A stretch of DNA of 64,000 bases from OMG group bacterium (GCA_012267385.1 JAAXGW010000007.1:124001-188000), one strand, 5' to 3'. Shown: positions 26,518 through 36,798, numbered from the stretch's first letter. Notes: generated by a model not told the origin, from the letters alone. Translations and numbers: made by a program.

Positions 26518-28788
26518 TCAGTTGCGTACGCGGGGCACTTCTCGGTTTGGATTGGTGACCTTTTTTGTCTCTTCTTTGTCGACACGATCAACAATCACTG
26601 CATCTGAGTCCTTTGAGGACGAGCTGTCGTCTTCATCATCTTCGGGCTCGACGGTTTCTGGTGGTGGAGGCGTGGGAGTCGGTGGCGTTGTTGTGCTAGT
26701 GTCGTTCGGTGGACGCGACGGAGGGTCGGATGGAGGTGGTGGGGTACGGGGTGGAACGCGAGGATTAGGCGATTGCCATTGCTCATCGTCGTCATCATCG
26801 TCGACCACGACATGACGCGCAACTTGAAGCTGTCTCGTCTCGATTCTGATAAAGTCTTTTGGCGAAGAAGCTCCCTCATCGTCAATAGCGTAAACTCGAA
26901 TGCGGCGCGAATGTCCGTCAATTACGTCAGGTTTATAGACCACGTTTAAATTACACCAAGCACCGTCCTCAGTCTCGCATGCACCTCCTGTGGTAAAGGA
27001 TATGGCATCTGTGACACTTGTCCCATTCACTTTAATGCTATCGGCTCTTCTGTTGTCGATGGTTTGAATCACGAAACTCTGAATAGTACCATCAGGATCA
27101 CGAACTCGCAGGGTGAAATTTACTACCCCCGCTGATCGATCATAACTGGGTGTTGGCAACCGCACGACCGGTGGTGTGTTAATTACTTCGATTGTGAAAG
27201 AAGCGAAAGCACTCAATCCTGATCGATCACGCACCTCTAGACGGTAGGTACTGACCCCGCGCTTCGTCGCTTCGAAGCGCAGAAAGTCTAGCTCATCCAC
27301 CGTACCGCTATTGGGGTGAAATCTGCCATTAGCACGCGGAGTTTGTCTAATTTCAAATCGGTCAATATCGTTTTCGGGATCGGAGACTCTAACGTCAATA
27401 TCTAGTCGTGTCCCGACCGTCGTTTCAAATTGAGTCTTTCGCAAACGGATCGTAGGTGGGTCGGGTTGTTCCGTTACGGTTACAGTAGTTGTTGCTTCGA
27501 GACTTCGATCGCCCTCATCATCGATCGCGACCCATTGGAACGAGTCATAGCCGGAGAAGTTTTCCTGCGGAACGTAGAGCCAGCGACCACTTCCAATATC
27601 GTCGACTCTGCCATGCGAAGGGGATTGAACGATAGTGTAAGACACGATAGAACCGTCAGAATCTTGCGCTCGCAGATCAATGTATATGCCTGTGCTGTCT
27701 TCAACGGTAACCCAATTTGAGGAATCCGCAGTAGGACGGTCATTGACTGAATCAACGGTGATAGATACAACGGCGGGCTGCGAAACACCACCTTGATCGT
27801 CTATCGCAACGTAAGCGAACGAATCCGTACCAAAAAAGTCCTTAGAGGGTCTGTAAGTTCGTTTTGATCCTGAACCACTCAGTGTGCCATGCGCAGGCAA
27901 CGTCGTGATGCCGAAACGCGATATCGTTCCATCTGTATCAGTTGCTTTAAGATCCACTTGAGTATCGGAGTCCTCAAGCATCACTACATCCAAGTCTTCT
28001 ACTGCGGGAAGAGAGTTATCCGGTACGTTGGTTGAGGCTATATTGTCGGGTGTGGTCGTTACTTGCCCGGATGTTGCACTGGGAACAGTGACAGTGTCAC
28101 CAGTGTCTGACTCTTCGTCTAGTGATACTTGTTCTTGGGGACGTAAACTAACTCGAACAGTCACTTTCGCTTTAGCTGAACGCAACCCAGATTCGTCAAT
28201 AGCGACATATTTAAAGCTATCGTCGCCCAAAAATCCAGTACTGGGAGTAAATCGAAATTTCGCGCCATTTAACTCCACGTTACCGTACCCTGGAGGGGTC
28301 GCGATTTGATAGTCAACGACTTGTCCGTCTACATCAATCGCTTGCGGATCAATCAGTACAACCATGTTGACCGCTGTTGTTGCTTGAACGGGTTCGGCGA
28401 CTGGGGGATCGTTAACCGCGGCGATGTCTATTTTTACGGTAGCGGGTTTGGATACGCGACCATTTCTACGCAGAGTTACATACTCGAACTCATCGCCGCC
28501 AAAGTAATTTGCTGGTGGAGAGTAGTAAATATTCGGTGGCGTGCCACTAATTGACCCGTGTTCAGGAAACGTCGAAATTTGGAAGGAAACTTCACGATCA
28601 GAAGTTTCAGTAGTTGAGAGTGTGATCGAAGCTGATGTATCTTCTTCAATATCAAACTCGAGAGCAACGGGATCAGGACCGCGGGAACAACCAGTTTGTA
28701 TTAGGAGACAAACACCCAAAATCGAACAAATACCAACCAATGGATAGTGCTTGACGCTACACTTTGAGTTGAGTTCAAAATTTGCCAT
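26518..28788 (-). CDS. Lipoprotein with tandem cadherin-like/Ig-like domains
   Basis: 756 residues. Start ATG follows AAGGAGGG; an upstream in-frame start would add 29 residues before the signal. The signal ends at the lipobox I-Q-T-G-C. Six or so domains of 85-95 residues follow. The first four share (D/S)F(K/A/Q)(Y/W)VAIDE.G and FxGxDSF, typical of cadherin-like/VCBS-linked tandem modules, with repeated AVNDPP or SVNDRP linkers. The last 100 residues are low complexity: VDDDDDDE, then Pro-rich stretches, then acidic and Ser-rich. Likely a surface or periplasmic adhesion/scaffold protein; the tail could span the wall or bind cations. Confidence 0.75.
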   Translation of the reverse strand: MANFELNSKCSVKHYPLVGICSILGVCLLIQTGCSRGPDPVALEFDIEEDTSASITLSTTETSDREVSFQISTFPEHGSISGTPPNIYYSPPANYFGGDEFEYVTLRRNGRVSKPATVKIDIAAVNDPPVAEPVQATTAVNMVVLIDPQAIDVDGQVVDYQIATPPGYGNVELNGAKFRFTPSTGFLGDDSFKYVAIDESGLRSAKAKVTVRVSLRPQEQVSLDEESDTGDTVTVPSATSGQVTTTPDNIASTNVPDNSLPAVEDLDVVMLEDSDTQVDLKATDTDGTISRFGITTLPAHGTLSGSGSKRTYRPSKDFFGTDSFAYVAIDDQGGVSQPAVVSITVDSVNDRPTADSSNWVTVEDSTGIYIDLRAQDSDGSIVSYTIVQSPSHGRVDDIGSGRWLYVPQENFSGYDSFQWVAIDDEGDRSLEATTTVTVTEQPDPPTIRLRKTQFETTVGTRLDIDVRVSDPENDIDRFEIRQTPRANGRFHPNSGTVDELDFLRFEATKRGVSTYRLEVRDRSGLSAFASFTIEVINTPPVVRLPTPSYDRSAGVVNFTLRVRDPDGTIQSFVIQTIDNRRADSIKVNGTSVTDAISFTTGGACETEDGAWCNLNVVYKPDVIDGHSRRIRVYAIDDEGASSPKDFIRIETRQLQVARHVVVDDDDDDEQWQSPNPRVPPRTPPPPSDPPSRPPNDTSTTTPPTPTPPPPETVEPEDDEDDSSSSKDSDAVIVDRVDKEETKKVTNPNREVPRVRN

Positions 28789-28865
28789 TGAGCCCTCCTT
28801 GTTGTGACGTAGACAACTGTAACGGATTTTAGTTGCTAATTCACCTCTCCTTCGCCGAAGGTTGG

Positions 28866-29963
28866 TCAAATCCATTCTGAACTTAGTCTTAAGTCTTTTC
28901 GAGAACCTCTAATTTCGTTGGTCAATCGATACATGCTGGGAAAATTTAGGATAAGTTTGAGAAGATCTCCTTTAGAGAGAAAGCTGTTTGTATACCAATC
29001 ATCGGCCCAATCGTTGTTCGGTTCCGACTGAAAATAGGACCATTTCATGATTGAATATTTGAACCCGTTGTGCTCGACGGGCTTCTTCTTGGTACTAGCG
29101 ATCACGATGTGATATGTCGTGCGCCACACGTAATGCCACTGCACTCCATCGAACACAGGTTCAGGCATGGGGTGCAAGATATCCTCACAAAGAAACATAG
29201 GGAATGCTCCAACTTGTGAAAACGTCCTCGCATGTACCTGATCGATTTGAAGGAATTTCACTATTTTCAAAGCAACGCCACGGCTTAAGCGTAGGTTCTC
29301 ATTCTTAAAGCTTTTACATTCAACGACCTGTCTGGAGTAATCATTAGGATTAGCAGGAGCACCGTCTATAACGCCATAGTCGTCTTTTCGCTTATACTCA
29401 TTTTCCACTCTCATCAGCCCCACTATTTCCTGCGCACGCAAGATCGCCCACAACTCCATTTTGCCGTACAGTACTTCGTCAAAGTGATCTTGAGCCTCAG
29501 ATGGATGACGAACACACACACCAAGATGAGTTCCCACCCGTTGCAACATGGACGCAGAACTGACTTCCTCAAGTTGTAAAGTATTGGTGACTTTGATCAC
29601 ACGGCTGTTTGTTCGTAACCGGTGTCGCCGTGAAAAAGCAATAGATTTTGACACCAGTTCCTTAGTTTGCCGTTCCAGAGTGAAAAATTCTCTGTGATGT
29701 GGAATGGACCGCAACAGCTTTTTTGCTTTATGCCTTATCTGAGAATCTGAGTGTTGTCTACTCACGCCTAGTACATATCCGAGACGATGCACAGTTTGGC
29801 ATATGCGCTCACGCACACACTGTTTGATTCCACGGCCATTACGATTTTGCGGGTGAGTTTTGTACCGGTCAATAGCGTTTTTCAGACGATCTACTAGAAC
29901 TTGTCTGTCTTTTAACAAAACATCACAGGTGCCGATGAGTTCATCGATTTCATGACGTTTCAT
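28866..29963 (-). CDS. Unknown protein, tandem paralogue A
   Basis: 365 residues, soluble and basic. No named family is recognised. It aligns along its length with the gene at 30630: both begin MK(R/Y)(H/R)EIDEL, share (H/Q)PQN(R)(N/D)GRG, KLLRSIP, LSR-x-VAL-x-(I/V)-x-x-LxID and VGA(F/Y)P(M/I)FL. The segment from about residue 148 (GVCVRHPSEAQDHFDEVLYGKMELWAILRAQEIVGLMRV) has the look of the core of PcfJ-like proteins, a weak resemblance only. It may be in one unit with its paralogue, though 666 bases separate them. Confidence 0.5.
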   Translation of the reverse strand: MKRHEIDELIGTCDVLLKDRQVLVDRLKNAIDRYKTHPQNRNGRGIKQCVRERICQTVHRLGYVLGVSRQHSDSQIRHKAKKLLRSIPHHREFFTLERQTKELVSKSIAFSRRHRLRTNSRVIKVTNTLQLEEVSSASMLQRVGTHLGVCVRHPSEAQDHFDEVLYGKMELWAILRAQEIVGLMRVENEYKRKDDYGVIDGAPANPNDYSRQVVECKSFKNENLRLSRGVALKIVKFLQIDQVHARTFSQVGAFPMFLCEDILHPMPEPVFDGVQWHYVWRTTYHIVIASTKKKPVEHNGFKYSIMKWSYFQSEPNNDWADDWYTNSFLSKGDLLKLILNFPSMYRLTNEIRGSRKDLRLSSEWI

Positions 29964-30629
29964 AATTTCGTGCGTGTGCGGTCGTTGTAAATTTCAGGTG
30001 GCTTTCATTGGTTAATTGACTCAACAGAACTACGGTAGGACTTGTCGAAGTCTTTGTTTGAGACTCTTGAGGTTTCCCCTCCGCTAAAGTACTCGGAAAA
30101 ATTCTTCCGCTAGTGCTTGAAGTTATCTAGCGTTTTTCTGTAGCCGAGAGCAAAAACGACTGACTTGAGACTCTGTATCGTTAAATCAACATGGCTCAGT
30201 GCTATTTGTTTTACCTTCTAATTTTGAGAGCACAGCCTAGCTCTTGTTGACTGAGTACGTGACATCCACCTCTATAGGTGTCAGTGGTCGCTAAATCTCA
30301 AATACAAACCGGATTAACACATCCGCAGATCACAAAAAACAGCGAACTCCCTATATATTCCGATTTGGACGAGAGTAGTTTACCAATTTGAGACAAAAAA
30401 GTATGTTTGTCCTATATTTATTAAATATTTAAAATATTATGTCGTTGTCCCAACTGTACAGGACATATTATTTCGCTGTCTTTTTTGTCGATTTCAAGGA
30501 CGATTTTGGTTAGTAATTTGCTCAAAGAGTTCTTCTTGAGGTTGAACGAAAGTGCAAGGATGTGTCGCGAATGCTCCCGATTTTCAGACGGTAAACAATC
30601 GAGGGTTAGGTCTCAAAATTTTCTTTAGG
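29964..30629. other. Long non-coding spacer between the two paralogues
   Basis: Six hundred and sixty-six bases without a credible gene. It is AT-rich at 30405-30480, with an imperfect palindrome (ATATTATGTC ... GACATATTAT around 30436-30472) that could be a promoter/operator for the downstream paralogue. No tRNA-like or terminator structure is seen. Confidence 0.35.
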
Positions 30630-31667
30630 TCAGTCGTCAAATTTTGAAGTAACCTGATAAAAGTTCGGTGTGCTGAGAACGAGATGAAGGACTTCACCTA
30701 TATTCAGATGGTTTGCCATAAAGTCCATGTCCTCCCACCTGTCCTTTCCTCGTAAGCATAAATAAGACCACTTCATATTTGCAGAAATAAACCTTTTGTC
30801 TTTGAACTCTTCTTTCTTCAGCGTAGCAATCGCGATGGAGTCTCTCGCTCTCCAAACAAAATGAAAATCGGTACCTACAGATATTGGCTCAGGTACTGTA
30901 TGGTTGATGTCTTGGCGCAGGAAGATTGGATACGCTCCGACTCGAGCGAACGTCTCGGCATTCACGTGATCTATGTGAAGGAGCTTTAAAACTCGTAATG
31001 CTACTTTGCGACTTAAGCAAAGAGGATCGTTGTGGGCACCACAACATTCTTCAAGAGTTCTTTGGGCTTCGTTCACAGTTCTTCTACGTCTTCTTCCCAT
31101 AGAAACTTGTAGGAGTCCCACTCTTTCTCCGTTCAGTTCAATCACCCACAGTTCCTCCGAGCCGTCAAGTACGTCGTTCAAATAGTGGCGCGCGGTTTCT
31201 ACATCTTTCACACATAGACTCAGCTGCTTGCCCACCTTCAACAACAAACTCAGCGATCGAACTTCAACTAATGTGAGAGACTTTGACACGACAATCACTC
31301 GACCCTTTGCTTGTCGTCTCTGTTCATTTATCCGCCAGGAGGCCTTTCGGACCCTACCCATGAAGTTTGAAGCCCGACTGGACAGTAGCGAAAAATTGTT
31401 ATGAGGAATCGATCGCAAGAGTTTCGTGGCTTCGTGCTGGATTTGCGGATCAGGATGTTTTCGTCTTAGTCTGAGCGCACTACCAATGTGTTTTATTGTG
31501 GTCCGAGCACGTCTTCGAAGTCCGTGTCGTACGCCCCGCCCATCGCGGTTTTGTGGCTGAGTCTCGTGCTGTCGAATCATTGCTACTAAACGGTTGATAA
31601 GCTGATGTTTTTCGTTTGTCGAAACCTCATGGTTGCTCAGGAGTTCATCAATTTCGCGATATTTCAA
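30630..31667 (-). CDS. Unknown protein, tandem paralogue B
   Basis: 345 residues, soluble, very basic in residues 36-120 (GLRRRARTTIKHIGSALRLRR and RRRRRT). Same order of conserved blocks as paralogue A: N-terminal helix, GRG plus basic helices, the LCVKDVETARHYLNDVLDG...LWVIELNGERVGLLQVS core, and C-terminal FARVGAYPIFLRQD, WRARDSIAIATLKK, NMKWSYL. The shared core could bind nucleic acid given its charge, but that is inference. Upstream, 31668-31800 is AT-rich and may hold its promoter. Confidence 0.5.
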   Translation of the reverse strand: MKYREIDELLSNHEVSTNEKHQLINRLVAMIRQHETQPQNRDGRGVRHGLRRRARTTIKHIGSALRLRRKHPDPQIQHEATKLLRSIPHNNFSLLSSRASNFMGRVRKASWRINEQRRQAKGRVIVVSKSLTLVEVRSLSLLLKVGKQLSLCVKDVETARHYLNDVLDGSEELWVIELNGERVGLLQVSMGRRRRRTVNEAQRTLEECCGAHNDPLCLSRKVALRVLKLLHIDHVNAETFARVGAYPIFLRQDINHTVPEPISVGTDFHFVWRARDSIAIATLKKEEFKDKRFISANMKWSYLCLRGKDRWEDMDFMANHLNIGEVLHLVLSTPNFYQVTSKFDD

Positions 31668-32122
31668 GTCAATCGTCCTGTTCGTTTCGAAGAGTTGGAA
31701 AAATTTGGGTTCAAAAAAACTTAGTGATTTACTATGCTATTATACGTTTTACTATTTATTTGTCAATAGTTATATTTATATTTTTACACGTTGAAAAAGT
31801 TTGTCATTAATGGCTAATTTCGAACTTTAGACAAGCTCTAAATAGCGACTTCTTCCTTGCGCCGCTCAACTGACCGCCAACGTGTGATTAACAGGTAAGA
31901 AACACGTCCTTTAACAGGATGGATAAGGGTAGGTCAAGCTCTCGATCACTTGGTTTAGCTAATATCACTGGCTTCGACAGAGCGGTATTCTCAGAAGTAA
32001 AACGTTCACACCCGAATGCGGACTACTTTTGAGCGTAGGCAGGTTCTTCACGCTCTTCATTCGTTCCGTACCATGAATTGCCAAAGCCGTTGGTAAACTC
32101 AAGGTGCTTTGACTCTTTCCAC
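31668..32122. other. Intergenic region
   Basis: About 455 bases. The part next to paralogue B (31700-31800) is strongly AT-rich with several TATA-like stretches. The remainder, up to the beta-barrel stop codon, shows no gene, repeat or clear terminator. Confidence 0.4.
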
Positions 32123-33034
32123 TCATAGAAGAAAGGTAAGCGTTATCCCTCCTCGAAAGATTCTTAGCGAGTCGACTTCTCTTTTGCTGACATACCCGTC
32201 GGGAACCTCATGACTTCGGAGCACATCCAAACCGCCGGTCGCCTCGAAAGTGTCCACCTGAAAGAATTTCCCGCGGAAACCAATTGACATCGAGTCGTTG
32301 ACTCTCAGATCCAGTCCGGCAAAAATTTGCAACGTCGGTGATGAATCGGTAAGCGTTTCGTGTACCGAACTAGTCGTACCAGCTAGATTCCGTCTCACCT
32401 CTTCCGAGTTTGGTAGCGTACTGCCGGTACTAATTTGAGTCCAATCGTTATTTCGAACCCAAATCCTGCCCCCGTATATTGAAGTTTTTGTGAGACCCAA
32501 ACCCACGCCTAGAAAGGGCTGTGTTGTACGTCCTGGTCGAAAGCTGTACCTTAGGTTTGCAAACAACGAGTGTGATGTGACTTTTCCAATGTGTTCTTGC
32601 GCCCGATAAATTTCGTTGCTCAGCTTGTCTCTCGCAACTCCTGAACGACTTCTAATCGATTGAGTTTGATCCAGAGAAGACTCGCCGTACGAGAACTCAA
32701 CCTCGACTGAGAAGTTCTTCCACAACCCAGTTCCTTCAAAATGCCGACCCAGTATTGCAGAACTTACTATACCCGATCCGCTATCGAACATCGTTAACCA
32801 ACCTGTGCCTTCCGTTGGACAACCAGCTATTCGTCTCGACTCCTCGCTAGGATTGATGATTGGATCGCAAACACTCCCTTGATCCGTCGAAGAACCAAGA
32901 AAATCAAAACTTGAGGTAGAGGTTAAACCCAGATTCGTGCTGATATACACGCCTTTGAAAACTCCAGCGTTAACGATACCGGAGACGAGGCAAACCGACC
33001 ATATCAAGATCGATGTAACGATCGTCTTCTTCAT
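32123..33034 (-). CDS. Outer-membrane beta-barrel protein
   Basis: 303 residues. Signal peptide MKKTIVTSILIWSVCLVSG ... NA, ATG preceded by AAAGGAA. The mature protein shows alternating barrel strands (ILGRHFEGTGLWKNFSVEVEF, SLFANLRYSFRPGR, PFLGVGLGLTKTSI) and ends GGITLTFLL. Two Cys residues near the N-terminus could pair. A porin-like or opacity-type barrel of unknown function. It is downstream of the ABC exporter genes on the same strand but 82 bases separate them from its start side, so linkage is uncertain. Confidence 0.7.
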   Translation of the reverse strand: MKKTIVTSILIWSVCLVSGIVNAGVFKGVYISTNLGLTSTSSFDFLGSSTDQGSVCDPIINPSEESRRIAGCPTEGTGWLTMFDSGSGIVSSAILGRHFEGTGLWKNFSVEVEFSYGESSLDQTQSIRSRSGVARDKLSNEIYRAQEHIGKVTSHSLFANLRYSFRPGRTTQPFLGVGLGLTKTSIYGGRIWVRNNDWTQISTGSTLPNSEEVRRNLAGTTSSVHETLTDSSPTLQIFAGLDLRVNDSMSIGFRGKFFQVDTFEATGGLDVLRSHEVPDGYVSKREVDSLRIFRGGITLTFLL

Positions 33035-33116
33035 ATTGCTATTCCTTTATTAGATTGACCAACTTCTCAGATGTTGTGGTACAAGGATACTGCACTTTCA
33101 AGTGTCAATCGAAAGA

Positions 33117-34973
33117 TTATTCATTGCTGGCTCGCTCTGCTAGCTCAAAACTCGCTCGAACAGCTTCGCGCATACTCTGTTGCTGGTACATTTTTGCATA
33201 CAGTCCGTTCTGTCGAAGCAGTTCGACGTGCGAACCGAATTCGACGATACGACCGGCCTCAACGAACGCGATCTTGTCGACGTTACGTATTGTTGATAAA
33301 CGATGTGCGATGATAAAACAAATCCGTTCCCGCAGTAACTGTTCAATGCCCTGCTGAATATGCTGTTCGGTGTCTGTATCGACCGAACTCGTAGCTTCGT
33401 CAAAAACCAAAATCTGTGGGTCAGATAACAAAGCACGCGCAATCGAAACTAATTGTTTTTGTCCAGCTGACAACTTGCTTCCTCCAGCTCCAGCATTAGT
33501 CTGATATTTGTGTTCCATCGCTTCGATGAAGTCGTGCGCGCCCGCTAAGTGTGCTGCGGCTACAACTTCCTCATCTGTAGCTTCAATACGACCATAGCGA
33601 ATGTTTTCTAGTATGGGACCGGAAAATACGTGCGCGTGCTGTAAAACCACACCTAGCTGTGAACGATACCAATTGAGCGGAAATTCCCGATAGTCTATGC
33701 CGTTCACTTCGACGATTCCTGAAGTCGGCTCGTAAAAACGGCACAGAAGATTTACTAGAGTTGTCTTCCCACCTCCGGTCGGACCCACAATCGCCAATGA
33801 TTCACCGGCATTGATTCTTAAGTTGATGTCGTGCAGAACCGGTACCCCTGAGTCGTAGGAAAAGCCTAAATTTTTGACTTCGACGGATGAAATTTCTTTG
33901 GGGATTGCATAGGTGCTGTTTAATCGTGAAACAATATCAGGTTCAGCATCCATAACCGCCAGCACGCGTTCGGCGGAGGCTTGCGCAGTTTGCATTTCAG
34001 TGAACCATGCTGCCATTTCCATGGCCGGTTCTAAGAAGTACCGTACCCACATCATAAATGCAAGAAACACCGTAACTGCAAAGACTCCCTGCACGACTTC
34101 TATACCACCAACCGCAAGGGTGATACCAGTGATCATACTCCCCGTAGTCATCACAATGGGGACGTAGACGGCTGATATCGTCAGGTTTTCGACGGAGGAG
34201 TTGTAGAGTTTGTTGGTTGTTTGTTGGAGATCCTTGAGATGATTTTCTTGTTGGACGAAGGACTTGCTCGTTAGCACGCCCATGATGCTTTCATTGATCG
34301 TGCCTGTGAGAAATGAGTTTGTTGCGCGTACTTCCCGAGCAGTTCTCAATATAGATCTTCTGAGTTTCACGGTGATCCAAGCAATCACAGGAATAAACAC
34401 AAACGCGAACAAGGCTAGTTTCCAATTTAATACTAACATCACTATAGCAAACGACAACATCATCGTGGTACCCCACATGAAGTCGAGAAACGCCCAGGTC
34501 AAGATATTCGACAGGCGTTCGCAGTCCGACATCAACCGCGACATCAGCCAACCTACTGGCCGTCGATCGAAAAACCGAAAAGACTGTTGCTGAATGTTGC
34601 GAAACGCATCATCGCGAATGGTATAGCTCGAGTTCGACCGAACTTTGCAGACATACATCACAAAGCCTCCGACTACCGCACTGGCTAATAGACCAGACAA
34701 CACCATCAGAATAGCCCACAGAGTGAGGTTGGCCTCGGGACCGTTCGCTTTGATGTCTTTGACCATGCCCCACGTTATTAGCCCGGGAAACAGTTCGGTC
34801 GCGCCGGTGACAGCCCCACAAAATGCAATAATTGACAAGTGCACTTTGTATCTTAGGATGTACCCGAACAACCTGCGCCAAAGATGAAATTCCATCTGCG
34901 CTTTTTCGGTGTCTTGAAACTCGTCCTTTAGTTCTAAGGCGTCTGCAGAAGTACTTTCAGCCATTTGCTGCAA
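33117..34973 (-). CDS. ABC exporter half-transporter with consensus Walker B
   Basis: 618 residues, an N-terminal six-helix transmembrane domain (about 30-330) and a nucleotide-binding domain. Walker A is GPTGGGKTT, the signature is LSAGQ (consensus LSGGQ), Walker B is ILVFDEATSSVD with the catalytic Glu. It overlaps the upstream half-transporter gene by 17 bases, so the two are co-translated. Sequence of the transmembrane part resembles lipid A/multidrug exporters of the MsbA/LmrA/BmrCD type. The altered signature fits a heterodimer with one degenerate site. Substrate unknown. Confidence 0.9.
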   Translation of the reverse strand: MQQMAESTSADALELKDEFQDTEKAQMEFHLWRRLFGYILRYKVHLSIIAFCGAVTGATELFPGLITWGMVKDIKANGPEANLTLWAILMVLSGLLASAVVGGFVMYVCKVRSNSSYTIRDDAFRNIQQQSFRFFDRRPVGWLMSRLMSDCERLSNILTWAFLDFMWGTTMMLSFAIVMLVLNWKLALFAFVFIPVIAWITVKLRRSILRTAREVRATNSFLTGTINESIMGVLTSKSFVQQENHLKDLQQTTNKLYNSSVENLTISAVYVPIVMTTGSMITGITLAVGGIEVVQGVFAVTVFLAFMMWVRYFLEPAMEMAAWFTEMQTAQASAERVLAVMDAEPDIVSRLNSTYAIPKEISSVEVKNLGFSYDSGVPVLHDINLRINAGESLAIVGPTGGGKTTLVNLLCRFYEPTSGIVEVNGIDYREFPLNWYRSQLGVVLQHAHVFSGPILENIRYGRIEATDEEVVAAAHLAGAHDFIEAMEHKYQTNAGAGGSKLSAGQKQLVSIARALLSDPQILVFDEATSSVDTDTEQHIQQGIEQLLRERICFIIAHRLSTIRNVDKIAFVEAGRIVEFGSHVELLRQNGLYAKMYQQQSMREAVRASFELAERASNE

Positions 34974-36798
34974 GCTCCGTTTCGTATTGAATCGTCTCGT
35001 CGAGTAGACCTTGGATGTCGCAAAGTTCGCGATAAGGACCCGGGACGGAAAACAGTTGGTTGTGGGTACCGACTTGTACGATTTGGCCGTGTTCCATGAC
35101 CACGATACGATCTACATTACGAATCGTCGTTAATCTATGGGCGACAATGATGGTGGTGGGTTGGTGTTCTTTGTTCGCGAGATTCGCCAGAATTTTATTT
35201 TCCGTGTGAGTATCCACGCCCGACAGAACATCATCGAGAATTAAGACTGGAGCATTAGAAACAAGTGCGCGAGCTAGAGCCAAGCGTTGACGTTGTCCTC
35301 CCGACAAGTTAACACCACGTTCCCCGATACGCGTGTCATATCCTTTCGGAAACCCCGTTATGGTTTCGTGCATCAGTGCTCTTCGTGCCACATCAACGAG
35401 TTCTTGGTCGTTGGCTTCACGTTTTCCTAGGAGCAAGTTCTCCCTTACCGTACGTGAAAAGAGAAAAGGTTCTTGCAGCACACAAGCAATCTGCTGACGC
35501 AACCAATCCACGTCAAAGGCATGAATGTCCTTCCCATCCAACGAAATACTTCCACTCTTGATGGGATAGAAACGCAAGAGCGCGCGAATGAGCGTTGATT
35601 TGCCCGATCCAGGAGGACCGACAATACCTATCTTCTCCCCCGGTTCAATAGTTAGTTCAACATTCTTGAGACGTTCTGCAGTATCGTTGTAGGCAAGCGA
35701 TACATTTGCAAAGACGATTTGTCCTTGCGTACGTGGTTCTGCCGGTTGCGGCTGAACGGTTTCTTGTTCCGCGTTAAGAAGGTACTTAACACGTCCTAGG
35801 GCGACGAGAGTCTTGCCGGCGCGCTCAACGACATCAATTAGTTGGCGAATTCTCCATACTACTATACTCGAAAGGGTGATGAACAACAACAACTCGCCAG
35901 TCGTTAGTTGTCCCCGCGACAGTAGATAACCGCCACCGACAGTAACGATGGCTATCTGCACGGTACATACGAAATCACTGATGCCCCAATACCAAGACTC
36001 GTAGTTCGTCATACGAATATATTTGTCCCGAAAGTTTCGGTTCTCTCGATCAAAACGTTGGTACTCAAAATCATCTCGTGCAAACGCTTGTACGACACGC
36101 ACACCCGTGAGATTTTCTTGCAATACCGCGGTGAGTTTGCCCTCGGCTTCATCTGCAGCTTTAAACAACTTGGCAACAAACCGAAAGAAGAAGATACCGC
36201 CAGTAACAATGATTGGTAGGAGCATTACACTGTAGAAAGTCAGTGTGGCGTTACGCCAAAATAAGATCGGAAACATCACAAACACCAAGAGTAACGCTCG
36301 CGCGAGCGCATCGACATCGTTGTGCATGAACTGTCTTAAGGTTTCCACGTCGGAAGTGCAGCGTTGCACCAAGTCTCCGACCTCTTCGTGGTCAAAGAAC
36401 TTGGCTTGTGCGTGATTTGTGTGGTCGTAGAGCGATTCTCGCAGTCTGCGAGCAAACCCTTCGGACGCTACAGCAGAGAGCCGTCCTCGAAGAAATTGCA
36501 GAACACTCGCAAGAATCGTGATGATCACGCCAACAATCGCCGAGACTACTAAATAGCTCATAAACGGTGTCGCCGCGCCGAAGTGCTTTGCTAATTGGAG
36601 CAGGTATTTGTTTGAATACCCAAAATCCTGATTTTCAACCACATCAATCGCGTACATCGCGATTACGGGAACCGCCATCAACCCAACTATCGCAAGAGTC
36701 GAGCACGCAGTAGCAAGCACGTACAGCGTCCGATGCCCACGCGTGATCGACCACAGACTGTGGTATGAATGCTTGTTGTTATTAGGTGTGGTTGCCAT
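34957..36798 (-). CDS. ABC exporter half-transporter with degenerate Walker B
   Basis: 613 residues with the same transmembrane plus ATPase layout. Walker A is GPPGSGKST, the signature is LSGGQRQ (consensus) and Walker B is VLILDDVLSGVD, with Asp replacing the catalytic Glu. Combined with the partner's LSAGQ, the degenerate nucleotide site is formed by this Walker B and the partner's signature, exactly as in heterodimeric exporters. The first gene of the pair. Confidence 0.9.
   Translation of the reverse strand: MATTPNNNKHSYHSLWSITRGHRTLYVLATACSTLAIVGLMAVPVIAMYAIDVVENQDFGYSNKYLLQLAKHFGAATPFMSYLVVSAIVGVIITILASVLQFLRGRLSAVASEGFARRLRESLYDHTNHAQAKFFDHEEVGDLVQRCTSDVETLRQFMHNDVDALARALLLVFVMFPILFWRNATLTFYSVMLLPIIVTGGIFFFRFVAKLFKAADEAEGKLTAVLQENLTGVRVVQAFARDDFEYQRFDRENRNFRDKYIRMTNYESWYWGISDFVCTVQIAIVTVGGGYLLSRGQLTTGELLLFITLSSIVVWRIRQLIDVVERAGKTLVALGRVKYLLNAEQETVQPQPAEPRTQGQIVFANVSLAYNDTAERLKNVELTIEPGEKIGIVGPPGSGKSTLIRALLRFYPIKSGSISLDGKDIHAFDVDWLRQQIACVLQEPFLFSRTVRENLLLGKREANDQELVDVARRALMHETITGFPKGYDTRIGERGVNLSGGQRQRLALARALVSNAPVLILDDVLSGVDTHTENKILANLANKEHQPTTIIVAHRLTTIRNVDRIVVMEHGQIVQVGTHNQLFSVPGPYRELCDIQGLLDETIQYETELAANG

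Noticed and set aside
26522..26815. 97-residue plus-strand frame rich in Ser and Gly opposite the lipoprotein tail
   Set aside because: It mirrors the low-complexity acidic/proline tail on the other strand; no start signal or homology.
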